Source: Cyclobacterium roseum
GTDB lineage: Bacteria; Bacteroidota; Bacteroidia; Cytophagales; Cyclobacteriaceae
Assembly: GCF_010119225.1 (NCBI RefSeq)
Contig: NZ_WNKF01000005.1
Span: 248,001-312,000 of the forward strand
DNA: 64,000 nucleotides
Direction of reading: 5' to 3'
The position numbers and the translations under genes were made by a program. Under the pieces are notes generated by a model. That model did no database searches. It had not been told where the DNA came from and worked only from the letters and a program-made list of their open reading frames with translations. Shown here one piece after another: positions 45,195-54,280 of the stretch (the first letter of the stretch is position 1; every line of letters starts with the position of its first letter).

Positions 45195-47579
45195 TCACTT
45201 ATTCTCAGCATCTAAAATATTTTTTATTCCTTTGGCCACCGCATCCGGATTGAAGGAAATACTATCAATTCCTTTTTCGACCAGAAATTGAGCGAATTCG
45301 GGAAAATCACTGGGAGCCTGACCACAAAGTCCAATTTTCTTTCCTTTCTTTTTGGCCTTGTCAATCGCCATACTGATCATTTGTTTTGAGGCATCGTTTT
45401 GTTCATCAAACAAATGGCTCACAAGGGAAGAATCCCTGTCAAGTCCCAGGGTAAGCTGAGTAAGATCATTTGAACCGATTGAAAAGCCGTCAAAAATGGC
45501 TGCATATTCTTCGGCCTGCAATACATTTGCGGGTATTTCACACATCACATAGATTTCCAGACCATTCCATCCTTGCTTTAAACCAAAATCCCCCATAAGA
45601 TTGATGACTTTCTCTCCTTCTTCCAAGGTTCTGCAAAAGGGGACCATTAACTTCACATTCGTCAAGCCCATATCATCCCTAACCACTTTCATGGCTTCGC
45701 ACTCCATACCGAATGCCTCTCTGTACGCATCACTGTAGTACCTGGAGGCACCCCTAAACCCCAGCATTGGATTTTCTTCATCCGGCTCGAATTCTTCCCC
45801 GCCGATCAGGTTGGCATATTCATTGGATTTAAAATCACTCATTCTAACAATTACCTCCCTGGGATAAAATGCCGCGGCTATGGTAGCCACTCCTTCCGCC
45901 AGTTTATCCACAAAAAATAAGCGTTTTTCGGAATAGGTGCTCGTCAACGCTTCAATTTTCTTTTTTGCTTGCTTGTTTTTGAGTTCGCTAAAATGTAAAA
46001 GTGCCAGGGGATGGATTTGTATGCTATTATTTATTACAAATTCCAATCGCATCAGTCCTACCCCCTTTACCGGGTAATTACTATAACTGAAAGCAAGCCC
46101 CGGGTCTGCAAGAATCAACATCACCTCCGTACTTGGTTCCGCATATTCTTGAAAATCAATCTCCTCCTCCTCCCATTCAATAAACCCATCATAGACTTTA
46201 CCGGTATTCCCTTCTGCACTTGAGACCGTTATTTCCTGGCCGTCTTGAATAGTATCCGTGGCATTTTCAGTTCCCACCACTGCCACGGCACCCAGTTCTC
46301 TGGCCACAATGGCGGCATGGCTGGTACGGCCCCCACTGTTGGTAACGATGGCAGAAGCTTTTTTCATCACATTGTCCCAATCCGGATTGGTGATGTTGGT
46401 TACCAACACATCTCCTTTCTGAAGTTTATTCGATTCATCGGGGGAATCGAGGATCCGGCTCACCCCTTTGGTGACTTTTTCTCCTATAGCGGTTCCGGTG
46501 CTAAGTACCTTACCCTCACCTTTTAGCCTGTATTCTTTGATTTTTGCCTTTTCCTTCCCGGAATGGACGGTTTCGGGTCTGGCCTGAACGATAAACAACT
46601 CCCCACTTTCGCCATCTTTCGCCCATTCAATGTCCATGGCTCTTCCGTAGTGATTTTCGATCTCAAGTGACCAGACAGCCAATTTTGTAACTTCTTCATC
46701 CGTAAGGACAAATTTATTCCGGTCTTTTAATGGAGTTTTACGGTTAACCGTCGTACCCTTTTTGCCATCTTTGGCGTAAACCATGGTTTGTTCTTTGCTA
46801 CCTAATTTCTTGGAAATGATAGCGCGCATTCCTTTTTTCAATGCCGGTTTAAACACCAGGAATTCATCCGCGTTAACCGCTCCCTGCACCACATTGTCAC
46901 CCAGGCCCCAACTACCCGTAAGAAAGATCACTTTTTCATACCCTGTGTCGGGCAAAATGGTGAAACCAACACCGGCAGCAGCCTTATCTGCACGAACCAT
47001 CTTTTGAACTCCTGCAGATAAAGCGACACTAAGATGGTCAAAACCATTATGTTCCCGGTAACGAATGGCCCTTTCTGTGAATAAAGAAGCATAACATTTC
47101 TTGCAGGCATCAAGGGTATTTTCCGCTCCCTGAATATTCAGAAATGAATCATGCTGTCCGGCAAAGGATGCATCCGGAAGATCTTCCGCAGTGGCACTAC
47201 TTCTCACCGCAACACTGGTCAGGCTTTCTTCCTGTTCTTCGAGTTGATGATATGCTTCCTTGATGCTATTTTTCAAATCTTCTGGAAACTTGGCAGCTAA
47301 AATGAAACCCCTAAGTTTTTCTCCTATTGATTTAAGGTTTTTAAAATCTTTTTTATCCAATTTTTCTAATGTGCCAGCTACCTTTTCCCTGAGCCCATTA
47401 TGGTCCATAAAATGCCAATAGGCATCGGAGGTAGTTGCAAAACCTGATGGAATGCGGATGCCTTTCGGACCCAATTGACTGATCATCTCGCCGAGTGATG
47501 CATTTTTACCCCCCACTTCTGCCGTATCCCTGTTCGTCAAATCTTTAAAAAATCGAGTGTAGTTTCCCTTATCATTCAT
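45195..47579 (-). CDS. ppsA: Phosphoenolpyruvate synthase
   Basis: Converts pyruvate to phosphoenolpyruvate with ATP, feeding gluconeogenesis. The 794 residues show the N-terminal ATP-grasp/pyruvate-binding domain (GGKNASLGEM, about 20-340), the swivelling domain with the phosphohistidine in GGRTSHAAIVAREL (near 415) and a C-terminal PEP-utiliser TIM barrel (GSNDLTQLTLG, LCGQAPS). It is first in the minus-strand run that continues with a P-type ATPase, D-LDH-like and pcm genes. Confidence 0.93.
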   Translation of the reverse strand: MNDKGNYTRFFKDLTNRDTAEVGGKNASLGEMISQLGPKGIRIPSGFATTSDAYWHFMDHNGLREKVAGTLEKLDKKDFKNLKSIGEKLRGFILAAKFPEDLKNSIKEAYHQLEEQEESLTSVAVRSSATAEDLPDASFAGQHDSFLNIQGAENTLDACKKCYASLFTERAIRYREHNGFDHLSVALSAGVQKMVRADKAAAGVGFTILPDTGYEKVIFLTGSWGLGDNVVQGAVNADEFLVFKPALKKGMRAIISKKLGSKEQTMVYAKDGKKGTTVNRKTPLKDRNKFVLTDEEVTKLAVWSLEIENHYGRAMDIEWAKDGESGELFIVQARPETVHSGKEKAKIKEYRLKGEGKVLSTGTAIGEKVTKGVSRILDSPDESNKLQKGDVLVTNITNPDWDNVMKKASAIVTNSGGRTSHAAIVARELGAVAVVGTENATDTIQDGQEITVSSAEGNTGKVYDGFIEWEEEEIDFQEYAEPSTEVMLILADPGLAFSYSNYPVKGVGLMRLEFVINNSIQIHPLALLHFSELKNKQAKKKIEALTSTYSEKRLFFVDKLAEGVATIAAAFYPREVIVRMSDFKSNEYANLIGGEEFEPDEENPMLGFRGASRYYSDAYREAFGMECEAMKVVRDDMGLTNVKLMVPFCRTLEEGEKVINLMGDFGLKQGWNGLEIYVMCEIPANVLQAEEYAAIFDGFSIGSNDLTQLTLGLDRDSSLVSHLFDEQNDASKQMISMAIDKAKKKGKKIGLCGQAPSDFPEFAQFLVEKGIDSISFNPDAVAKGIKNILDAENK

Positions 47580-47620
47580 CGTCCTACCTTTAAGATGCCA
47601 TCATACATTTTATCATAAAT

Positions 47621-47662
47621 AGAAAAGACCCGATGCAGGCTAAATACCTGCATCGGGTCTTT
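47621..47662 (-). terminator. Strong terminator after the DUF4397 lipoprotein gene
   Basis: A perfect 16-pair stem (47624-47639 with 47647-47662) and 7-base loop lies about 28 bases after the DUF4397 stop and ends in a short T stretch on the minus strand. It separates that gene from ppsA. Confidence 0.8.
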
Positions 47663-47689
47663 GCCTTATAACTAATCATTCTTTAAACT

Positions 47690-48427
47690 TTAATTATTTA
47701 TCAACACATCCGCACTGAGGTTATTATTATTCCCCGCCGGCGGCGTGTTATAACCTCTGGCTACGATGGTATATACCCCACCAGATCGTAAATTTAGATC
47801 TGGAATGGATAGGACTTCGGCGCCACCATCCGTTAAATTAACCTGAAAGGACTGTACGCCGCTATCAACCGTAACGAATTCGGTCGCCTCCAGGTACGCA
47901 TTTCCTTCGACCAGTGTAGTCATTTCATCTTCCATATTCCTGGTCACATTTACTTCAGGAGAATCAGGAGAAAGATGAACAAAACGCACCGAAGCCTCGC
48001 CCGAAGAAATGGACACTTCTTCATCTTCTACCAACATTGCCTGCATGTCATCGTACTCATTCACATAAAATAACGAATAAGCCGCTCCCGTTTCAAATGT
48101 AAACGTGGTATCCACCACCACATTGGATGCATTTACCGGACTTACACGCATGGTTCGTTCTCCAGCGTAGAAATTGAGATAATTCGTATAATCTGCATAT
48201 CTCAAAGGATAATAATTGATACGCCCGTTTTCCATTAGTATATCAAGTGAGGGCGCATCTGGAGAAGCGTGGTACAATCCCACGTAGGAAATCTCCGGAA
48301 GCGGTACCACATCGTCATCGTCCACCTCACAACCGGAAATCAAACCAACGAATAGTCCTAGAAAAGCAATCGGTATCAATCTGATTTTTTTCAGCTTTAT
48401 CACTTTTTTTACTTCCTTAAAGAACAT
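47690..48427 (-). CDS. DUF4397 domain-containing lipoprotein
   Basis: 245 residues with a long basic N-terminus and lipobox ending at C33 (LISGC), then an acidic linker and a two-part DUF4397 domain. The repeats are YVGLYHASPDAPSLDI and SVRFVHLSPDSPEVNV. The family is surface-exposed or periplasmic with unknown function. It stands as a single gene with its own terminator, between the two minus-strand stress-type gene runs. Confidence 0.85.
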   Translation of the reverse strand: MFFKEVKKVIKLKKIRLIPIAFLGLFVGLISGCEVDDDDVVPLPEISYVGLYHASPDAPSLDILMENGRINYYPLRYADYTNYLNFYAGERTMRVSPVNASNVVVDTTFTFETGAAYSLFYVNEYDDMQAMLVEDEEVSISSGEASVRFVHLSPDSPEVNVTRNMEDEMTTLVEGNAYLEATEFVTVDSGVQSFQVNLTDGGAEVLSIPDLNLRSGGVYTIVARGYNTPPAGNNNNLSADVLINN

Positions 48428-48662
48428 ACTACTAACTTAATTTACTGTTTAAATTTATTCAATATATGGTATAAATAAAACAATCCCCATGCCAATCCAG
48501 CCTATTGGGTTATCAAAGTCGTCAACTTGTAATTTAGATGATTCGGAAACGAACCTGTTGGGTTTTGAGTCTAAAAGCCAGATCAGCCTGTTGAAATCAG
48601 AACTATTTTTTTCCTAACTCAGTTATACTTATTGATTAACCAAAATAAAAAACGAAATAATT

Positions 48663-48863
48663 ATGGATATTACGAAGAAGGCAACAGGAGAAATAGAAGA
48701 TCGTCTTAAAAAAATTGAAGATTTTATTGCTACAAAAGGCATTGGCTCTACTTACCTTAAAAAAGCACAGAAAACGCAGCGAGATGTTAATGTTGCGCTC
48801 GTTTTATTTGGAATCATCACGATCTCCGGACTTGCCTTTTGGATGAATGCCAAAAATAAATAA
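48663..48863 (+). CDS. Small membrane protein, 66 residues, unknown function
   Basis: I do not recognise this gene. The first two-thirds are charged and helical (IEDRLKKIEDFIATKG), and the last third is one TM helix (VALVLFGIITISGLAFWM) with a short lysine-rich end. The pattern suggests a peripheral coiled-coil anchored by a C-terminal or single-pass helix. It is the only plus-strand gene inside the 40.7-57 kb block and is followed by a long imperfect hairpin. Confidence 0.55.
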   Translation: MDITKKATGEIEDRLKKIEDFIATKGIGSTYLKKAQKTQRDVNVALVLFGIITISGLAFWMNAKNK

Positions 48864-48885
48864 CCTATAAGAAATTGAATCGTTG

Positions 48886-48954
48886 CGCATTTTTCGATAA
48901 TCAAATCCTGGACTCTACCCGAATTTTTTGATAAAGGATTTGATTATTGATGCG
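48886..48954. repeat. Extended imperfect hairpin (13-pair inner, 5-pair outer stem)
   Basis: ATAATCAAATCCT (48897-48909) pairs perfectly with AGGATTTGATTAT (48935-48947). Outside them CGCAT (48886-48890) pairs with ATGCG (48950-48954). The loop is 25 bases. It lies between convergent genes, 16 bases from the P-type ATPase stop. No T run follows, so termination is uncertain. Confidence 0.55.
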
Positions 48955-48970
48955 TAGTGGTTAATAAGGC

Positions 48971-51769
48971 TTACTTTTTGAATTGTTTGATTACCTGTAT
49001 GATAATCAACGGCATAATGCTGGTCAGGGCAATAAGTCCCCATAGCCTCCCTTCCATTTCCTGAAAGGAAAGAATTTCGCTAACCTGAGGAATGAAAAAG
49101 GCCAATGCCAATAAACTTACGCACAATCCAAGTGCCATCCAGATGTACTTATTCCGAGTAACTTGATTGTTAAAGACACTTTCATCTCCTTCTCTCATAT
49201 TAAAAACGTGTAATAATTGAGCGAAAGCAAGGCTGAAAAAGGCCACGTTATTCGTGATTTCTTCGGGCTGCTCCCATACAAAATGGGCAAAGAAATAAGC
49301 TCCCGAGATGCAAAGCGTCAGTATCAAGCCGTACAAGGCAATTTGCAACCAGTTTGCACGGGTCAATAGCGGTTCCTGAGGATCTTTTGGGGGAAGTTTC
49401 ATCACTCCCGCATTACCTTCACCCACGCCTAATGCCAAAGCCGGAAATACATCCGACAACAGATTGAGAAAAAGCAACTGCAAGGGCAAGAGCGGTAAGG
49501 TAAAAAGGCTGAAACTGACCAGGGCGATGATCAGAATTTCACTAAGGTGATAAGACAATTGGTACATGATAAATTTCCGGATATTGCCAAAAATAACGCG
49601 CCCCTGCTCTATCGCCTTTACGATGGATCCGAAAGCATCGTCTTTTAGCACCATATCCGAAACCTCCTGGGCCACCTGGGTGCCTCTTTTGCCCATGGCG
49701 ATGCCAATATTAGCCTTTTTCAATGCAGGAGCGTCATTGATTCCGTCCCCGGTCATGCCTACTATCTCCCCCTGATTCTGAAAGTATTTTATTAAATGTA
49801 GTTTTTGAGAAGGATCCACTCGCGAAAAAATACGGATCGCTGCAAGCTCATTACGTTCAGCTTCTTCCAATTTCATATTAAGATCTTTCCCGGACATGGT
49901 CACCGATTCCTTCTTGTCTTTATCATCAATTAGATGCACCTGCTCCCCCACGTTCCGGGCCGTTCCGGGATGGTCGCCCGTTACCATTACCACCCGGATA
50001 CCTGCTTCTTTACAGGTGTCCATGGCCTTTGCTACCTCAATTCGGGGCGGATCGATAAATCCGACCAAGCCAATAAAAATCATTTCCTGTAAAAAATCTT
50101 CTGCAGCTTTTCCTTCAGGTAACTGGTCTAACTTCTTGTAGCCAAAGGCCAACACCCTCAATCCCTCATCGGCAAGCTCATCGTTTTTTTGATACCAAAA
50201 ATCTTTATCTTCCTCGGACAAGGATTTCACTTCTCCCCCCATTAAAATCTTTTGGGATCGTTCTATAAGGGCTTGTGCAGCCCCTTTCCCGGCCACATAG
50301 TGCGAATCGTCCTCTTTGTAAACCGCTCCCATCACCATGGATTCGGAATCAAACGGATCGTGTAATTCCCTTTCCAACTTCCGCAGTTCTTCAAACCGAG
50401 TTGAATCAAATTTTTTGGAAAAATGGAGTAGCGCTATTTCCAGAGGATCACCCTCACCGGCTCCGCTATCCATCTTATCTGACGCTTCCCCATGCCCGTT
50501 GTCAGTAATGGTGCCGTCCCCACTACCTTGGGAGGATTCGTTCGAATCATCACTGGATTCAGTATTCTCCGCCAATAAATTGGCATCGTTGGCCAATACG
50601 GCCACTTTAAATGCCTGTTGAAAATTCTCATCTTCGTCGGATTCCTCCGAACCACTTAGGTTAACTTGACCACCTTCTGACCAGTCAAAATCCAATCGCT
50701 TCTCTTGTGGAAAAACAAAGGTGTTGACAGTAAGTTGGTTTTTTGTAAGCGTGCCGGTTTTGTCTGTAAAAATAAGCGTCGTTTCACCCAACGTTTCTAC
50801 TGCCTCCAGTTTTTTTACGATCACGTTCTTTTTTGCCAATTTCAGCATTCCCCGAGCCAGGGCTATACTTGCCACGATGGGAAGCCCCTCCGGAATGGCG
50901 GCAATGGTCCAGGCAATGGAGGTCTGAACCAGCTCGTAAATTTCCTTTCCAGTTAACCAGCCGACAATCAGAAAAGCCACTGCCAGGCCAATGGTTACGT
51001 AGATCAGATTTTTCGTCAACCGGTTCAATTTTTGGTTAAGCGGGGTGCTGTCCTTTTCTTGCTCCCCGACAAGAGCGGAGATATTTCCCAATTCGGTATG
51101 CATTCCGGTACCATAAATAACGACTTTACCGGTTCCGGTGGTGACGGCGGTTCCTTTATACAAAATATTACTTCGGTCTGCTACCGGTTTCTCTTCTTTA
51201 GCCTTTTCCGGGGTCTTGCTTACAGGTACGGACTCACCCGTAAGAGGTGATTCATCCAGCCCCAGTTCATTGGCCGAAACTAGCCTCCCATCGGCTGGTA
51301 CAAGATCTCCTGATTCCACCAAAACGATATCTCCGGGGACAATACTTTCTGCATTGATCGATGTTTTTCGTCCGTTTCTCAGTACCTGGGCGGTGGTCTT
51401 GTCCATATCCTTCAAGGCTTCCATGGACTTTTGCGCCTTAAACTCCATCCAAAAACCAATGAATGTATTGACTAGCAGCACTACCAGAATAGCAATTCCC
51501 TCTGCCAAATCACCAAAAATAAAGGCAAGTAATGCCGCGGCTGAGAGTAGGTAAATGACAGGATTATTAATTTGAGAAATGAAAATTTGCCAAATGCTTT
51601 CTTTTTCCTGTTCTTCCAAGATGTTTGGCCCAAACTTTTTCCTTCTTGCTTCTACTTCTGTATCCGAAAGCCCGTTTTCAGGGTCTACCTCAAACGCATC
51701 CAGTACTTCCTCGACCGTTTGAAGATAGAAATCCTTTTCTTTACTGTCAGATGCTGTAGACTTTGCCAT
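48971..51769 (-). CDS. P-type cation-transporting ATPase, second copy
   Basis: 932 residues, a second P2-type pump with LTGESVP, TM4 PEGLP, DKTGTLT and GDGINDAPAL motifs and ten predicted TM helices. It is clearly paralogous to the pump at 42416-45160 but diverged. An acidic, serine-rich low-complexity insertion (ESSDDSNESSQGSGDG and similar) occurs at the same place in the nucleotide-binding domain. The ion is undetermined. It ends the run fbaB, beta-PGM/OtsB fusion, GH65, ATPase, 43 bases after the GH65 gene. Confidence 0.92.
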   Translation of the reverse strand: MAKSTASDSKEKDFYLQTVEEVLDAFEVDPENGLSDTEVEARRKKFGPNILEEQEKESIWQIFISQINNPVIYLLSAAALLAFIFGDLAEGIAILVVLLVNTFIGFWMEFKAQKSMEALKDMDKTTAQVLRNGRKTSINAESIVPGDIVLVESGDLVPADGRLVSANELGLDESPLTGESVPVSKTPEKAKEEKPVADRSNILYKGTAVTTGTGKVVIYGTGMHTELGNISALVGEQEKDSTPLNQKLNRLTKNLIYVTIGLAVAFLIVGWLTGKEIYELVQTSIAWTIAAIPEGLPIVASIALARGMLKLAKKNVIVKKLEAVETLGETTLIFTDKTGTLTKNQLTVNTFVFPQEKRLDFDWSEGGQVNLSGSEESDEDENFQQAFKVAVLANDANLLAENTESSDDSNESSQGSGDGTITDNGHGEASDKMDSGAGEGDPLEIALLHFSKKFDSTRFEELRKLERELHDPFDSESMVMGAVYKEDDSHYVAGKGAAQALIERSQKILMGGEVKSLSEEDKDFWYQKNDELADEGLRVLAFGYKKLDQLPEGKAAEDFLQEMIFIGLVGFIDPPRIEVAKAMDTCKEAGIRVVMVTGDHPGTARNVGEQVHLIDDKDKKESVTMSGKDLNMKLEEAERNELAAIRIFSRVDPSQKLHLIKYFQNQGEIVGMTGDGINDAPALKKANIGIAMGKRGTQVAQEVSDMVLKDDAFGSIVKAIEQGRVIFGNIRKFIMYQLSYHLSEILIIALVSFSLFTLPLLPLQLLFLNLLSDVFPALALGVGEGNAGVMKLPPKDPQEPLLTRANWLQIALYGLILTLCISGAYFFAHFVWEQPEEITNNVAFFSLAFAQLLHVFNMREGDESVFNNQVTRNKYIWMALGLCVSLLALAFFIPQVSEILSFQEMEGRLWGLIALTSIMPLIIIQVIKQFKK

Positions 51770-51812
51770 ATCCTGTAACTCTTGTTATTTGTTGGTAATC
51801 GGTAGATTGAAA

Positions 51813-54212
51813 TTATTCATCAAGGTAAAACTCCCTTACTTCGCCAAGTTTAAACGTATAGCTTTTGCCTTGAACACCTATTTTTACTTCGTTTTTCCAT
51901 CCGGTTTCGAAGGTTATGGTTAATTTTTTATCGTCCAGTGAAAACGCAATCCAATGACGCCTGTATTGAACCCGCAAAGAAATCTTCTTAAGATGATCCA
52001 ACATCGGAGGGTCAATCCACAAAGCTTCTTCTCCTACTTCCAGCCCAAGAAAAGCCCTTTGGACCAGGTCCAGGGATCCCGCCATGGCTCCCAGATGAAT
52101 GCCCTCCGGAGTAGTACCGCCTTGGATATCCTCAAAATCACTGATTAGCACCGTCTCAAAATTATCCCAGGACTGTTGCTGATCGTATTTTAATAAAATC
52201 CAGGAAAACACCACCCGACTCAAAGTGGACCCATGGGAGGTCCGCTCTCTGTAATAAGCGATGTTTTTCGAAACCATCTCTTCCGAGTATTCGATTCCAA
52301 GCTGGTTAAAAATACGCTGAATTTCTGTTTTCGTAAACAAGTAAAAAAGCATCAACACATCGGCCTGCTTGCTGGCCTTATACCGATTCGGGCTATCTCC
52401 TTCATTTTCTAACACTCGATCCAACCGGTGAATATCTTCGTATTTGTTTCGATATTCTTCCCAGGGAAATTCGTCCAGCTTTTCGTACCCCTCGAACTGG
52501 GCAATGATACCCTCTTCGATGAAGGGAACGTACATTTTTGTGCTGATATCCTTCCACAATTCCAGGTCTGTCTCCTTGATGTGGAGCTCCTTCATCAGCT
52601 CTCTACGCCTGCTTTTCTCAATAATTTCTACGATATGAAGTGCCTTTTGCATGACCCATGCCGCCATTACATTGGTATAGGCATTGTTATTTAGCCCAAC
52701 CTGATCGGAGTCTGGATAGGAAGTGTGGTATTCGTCCGGGCCCACGACCCCGTGAATTTCATACCGGTCTTCTTCCTTGTTGTAGCTGGTCATACTTTCC
52801 CAAAACTGGGCGATGCTTAAAAACATTTCCGCTCCGAAATAGGAGAGAAATTGTTGATCTTCCGTCGTTAGGTAATAGTTCCAAATATTGTATGCAATGG
52901 CCGAATTGATATGTCGCTGCAGGTGGGTATTATCAGGTATCCAGTTTCCTGACTGGGGGTTCAAATGTACCACCTGTGTTTCCTCCCTGCCGTTGCTACC
53001 ACTTTGCCAGGGATACATGGTTCCTTTTTTTCCATCTTCCTTAGCGGCAAACCTGGCTTCCTCAATGCGGTAATACCGGTACATGAGCAAACTCCTGGTT
53101 AGGTCCGGAAACCGCAGATTTAAAAAGGGGAAGATATACAGCTCATCCCAAAAGATATGTCCCCGGTACCCCTCTCCGTGAAGTCCTCTGGATGGCACGC
53201 CCACATCCATTCCGATGATATTGGTGGATACCGTCTGGAGCAAATGGAAAATATGCAGACGGAGCAGCTGTTGGTTTCTATCTCCATTGATGATTCCTAT
53301 ATCTGCTCTATTCCATAGGGTCTTTAGCGCCTCCTCATGACGAAAACTAATTTCTTCAAAACGCCCAGCTCGCTTTATGGCCTTTTTTGCCTCTACCCCG
53401 GGTTCACTGATTGCCCTATCCCTGCTGGTATAAATACCCACCACCTTTTCCAAGGTATAGGTTTTTCCCTCTTCCAACTCTACCCGCAATACTTGTTCAA
53501 TATATCCTTCCCGCTGGTTGGTGGTAATCACAGGGCTCATTTCCCTTTCGTCCTGATAAAGGGAGGTTCTGGCTGCCTGGGCCATGAATATTCTGGATTG
53601 CCGGGTGCTCACTAATAGAAAAATGGCATTATCATCAATTTTTTCTGTCTCCTGAGGCTTTAAATGCCTGTTCTCCAATTCGCGATACCGAGCTACATTG
53701 TCATTGCTCACATTTCCATCCAACCCGGAACGGAACTCTATTTTGCCGCTCCAGTTTTCTGGGGTTAATGACCAATGAATGCCTGCTATATGTTTGTCCC
53801 GCATGCTCACAATCCGCTTGCAGGTAATGGCTGTTATTCTTCCATCTTCATCCTCTATGCGAAATTCACGCATCAAAACCCCGCATTTCATATCGAGCGT
53901 CTGCCGATAGTCCAGTATCTTTTGGCTGTGAAGGTTGAGCCATGCGCCTCCTTCCGCTCTGAAATTGAGGCATAGCCAGTTAGAGAAGTTGACAAAATCT
54001 TCGTTTACAATCATTTTCCCAGATACCTCGGTCCTGGCCCTGTTGAAACCTCCCGCAAGATAGGTGCCCGGGTAATTAAAATCATCGCTGCGGCTTTCCT
54101 CAGCCGCCCCCCGGGTAGCAATGTACCCATTGCCTAAGGTACATAAAGCTTCTCTTAGTTTTTGCTTTTCGGGCTTCCATCCCTCGTAAACGATGCTAAA
54201 ATTATCCTTCAT
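51813..54212 (-). CDS. Glycoside hydrolase family 65 phosphorylase
   Basis: 799 residues with the GH65 three-part layout: N-terminal beta-sandwich, linker and (alpha/alpha)6 barrel. The catalytic acid is E494 in GVVGPDEYHT. Enzymes of this family split trehalose, maltose or kojibiose with phosphate, giving glucose and beta-glucose-1-phosphate. It directly follows a gene for beta-phosphoglucomutase fused to trehalose-phosphate phosphatase, so trehalose is the likeliest substrate. Cytoplasmic; no signal peptide. Confidence 0.88.
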   Translation of the reverse strand: MKDNFSIVYEGWKPEKQKLREALCTLGNGYIATRGAAEESRSDDFNYPGTYLAGGFNRARTEVSGKMIVNEDFVNFSNWLCLNFRAEGGAWLNLHSQKILDYRQTLDMKCGVLMREFRIEDEDGRITAITCKRIVSMRDKHIAGIHWSLTPENWSGKIEFRSGLDGNVSNDNVARYRELENRHLKPQETEKIDDNAIFLLVSTRQSRIFMAQAARTSLYQDEREMSPVITTNQREGYIEQVLRVELEEGKTYTLEKVVGIYTSRDRAISEPGVEAKKAIKRAGRFEEISFRHEEALKTLWNRADIGIINGDRNQQLLRLHIFHLLQTVSTNIIGMDVGVPSRGLHGEGYRGHIFWDELYIFPFLNLRFPDLTRSLLMYRYYRIEEARFAAKEDGKKGTMYPWQSGSNGREETQVVHLNPQSGNWIPDNTHLQRHINSAIAYNIWNYYLTTEDQQFLSYFGAEMFLSIAQFWESMTSYNKEEDRYEIHGVVGPDEYHTSYPDSDQVGLNNNAYTNVMAAWVMQKALHIVEIIEKSRRRELMKELHIKETDLELWKDISTKMYVPFIEEGIIAQFEGYEKLDEFPWEEYRNKYEDIHRLDRVLENEGDSPNRYKASKQADVLMLFYLFTKTEIQRIFNQLGIEYSEEMVSKNIAYYRERTSHGSTLSRVVFSWILLKYDQQQSWDNFETVLISDFEDIQGGTTPEGIHLGAMAGSLDLVQRAFLGLEVGEEALWIDPPMLDHLKKISLRVQYRRHWIAFSLDDKKLTITFETGWKNEVKIGVQGKSYTFKLGEVREFYLDE

Positions 54213-54280
54213 ATGCGCTTTTAAGCTGGTTTTTGATTTGATTTTACATTTCTGGCTCTACCGGCATTTTTACTTTCCAA

